From: Methylobacterium sp. Leaf91 | GTDB taxonomy: Bacteria; Pseudomonadota; Alphaproteobacteria; Rhizobiales; Beijerinckiaceae | Direction: 5' to 3' | DNA length: 64,000 nucleotides | NCBI RefSeq assembly: GCF_001422815.1 | Contig: NZ_LMMP01000004.1 | Location: 1-64,000, forward strand | Shown here: positions 63,820 to 64,000 of the stretch, in pieces | Position numbering within the stretch: position 1 is the stretch's first letter | Layout: every line of letters begins with the position of its first letter | The notes under the pieces: generated by a model | Databases searched by the model: none | The model's input: only the letters and a program-made list of their open reading frames with translations | What the model was told of the DNA's origin: nothing | Translations under genes and position numbers: made by a program

Positions 63820-64000
63820 ATGCTGTTCGCCCCCCTCGCCACCAAGGCCGCCATTGGCGTCGGCCGCGCGCTCATCGGCGACATCGCCAAGACCGTCGGC
63901 AACGGCCTGAAGGAAGACGCGGCCAAGGAAAGCGCCAAATCCGCATCGACGTCAGCGACTGCCAGACTGTCGGCGACGGCCGCCAAAACCCCAGCGGAGG
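63820..64000 (+). CDS. Partial gene downstream of flgI, function unknown (runs off right edge)
   Basis: An ATG 41 bp after the flgI stop opens a frame running to the window end: MLFAPLATKAAIGVGRALIG then an Ala/Ser/Lys-rich stretch. The first 20 residues are slightly hydrophobic. It probably belongs to the flagellar operon but is too short here to assign; a rod-binding FlgJ-like role is only a positional guess. Confidence 0.5.
   Translation, partial: MLFAPLATKAAIGVGRALIGDIAKTVGNGLKEDAAKESAKSASTSATARLSATAAKTPAE

Overview
The window looks like chromosome of a high-GC alphaproteobacterium of the order Hyphomicrobiales, most probably Methylobacterium/Methylorubrum or a close relative. This is inferred from gene content and order: fumC followed by DUF4169 and ribbon-helix-helix genes, an SspB-type adaptor, hflK-hflC-degP, FliX divergent from FlgI, a CtrA-type box in the flagellar cluster, and a CIRCE element at groESL. 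I ran no database search.

Region by region. (1) 1-3.1 kb is the right end of an integrated element: a phage structural gene cut off at the window edge, a gene remnant, a 50-residue gene and a large serine recombinase. The recombinase stop codon lies inside a tRNA-Thr(CGT) gene, which is probably the integration site. (2) 3.3-8.6 kb: TerB-like protein, an LrgA/LrgB pair, an SbmA/YddA-type ABC exporter and two exported proteins of unknown function. (3) 8.7-13.6 kb: groES-groEL with CIRCE and a terminator, a CorA-type transporter and a flippase. (4) 13.7-18.5 kb: glycolate oxidase subunits GlcE and GlcF without GlcD, a metallo-beta-lactamase-fold hydrolase and a divergent AraC regulator. (5) 18.5-29.6 kb: fumC operon with a nested palindromic repeat, cytochrome P450, sspB, CPBP protease, thyA-folA, hflK-hflC-degP, and a DUF1640 pseudogene. 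(6) 29.6-37.8 kb: serB, miaA, a beta-hydroxyacid dehydrogenase-like gene, moaA, DUF971 protein, MATE exporter, glycosyltransferase and two hypothetical genes. (7) 37.8-44.2 kb: a four-gene FtrABCD-type ferrous iron uptake operon, csaA, DUF167 protein, CoA-ester lyase and an old-yellow-enzyme reductase. (8) 44.2-64 kb: a large TPR protein and then a flagellar region with fliL-fliM-DUF6468-motE on the minus strand, flgF-flgG-flgA-flgH on the plus strand, dksA, a hybrid histidine kinase, and fliX divergent from flgI.

Functional links. The flagellar genes give the rod (FlgF, FlgG), the P ring (FlgA, FlgI), the L ring (FlgH), the switch (FliM), stator support (FliL, MotE) and a checkpoint factor (FliX). 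TTAA-N7 boxes suggest cell-cycle control by CtrA. HflKC and DegP serve envelope quality control, and thyA-folA recycle folate. The iron operon pairs an FTR1 permease with a P19-like protein, a cupredoxin and a membrane ferredoxin.

I did not find a convincing new multi-gene system. The most unusual items are a FliM with three 20-residue FliN-like tryptophan repeats ahead of its CheY-binding motif, the serine recombinase ending inside a tRNA gene, and two directional hairpin terminators around a small exported protein that may mark an unannotated RNA.
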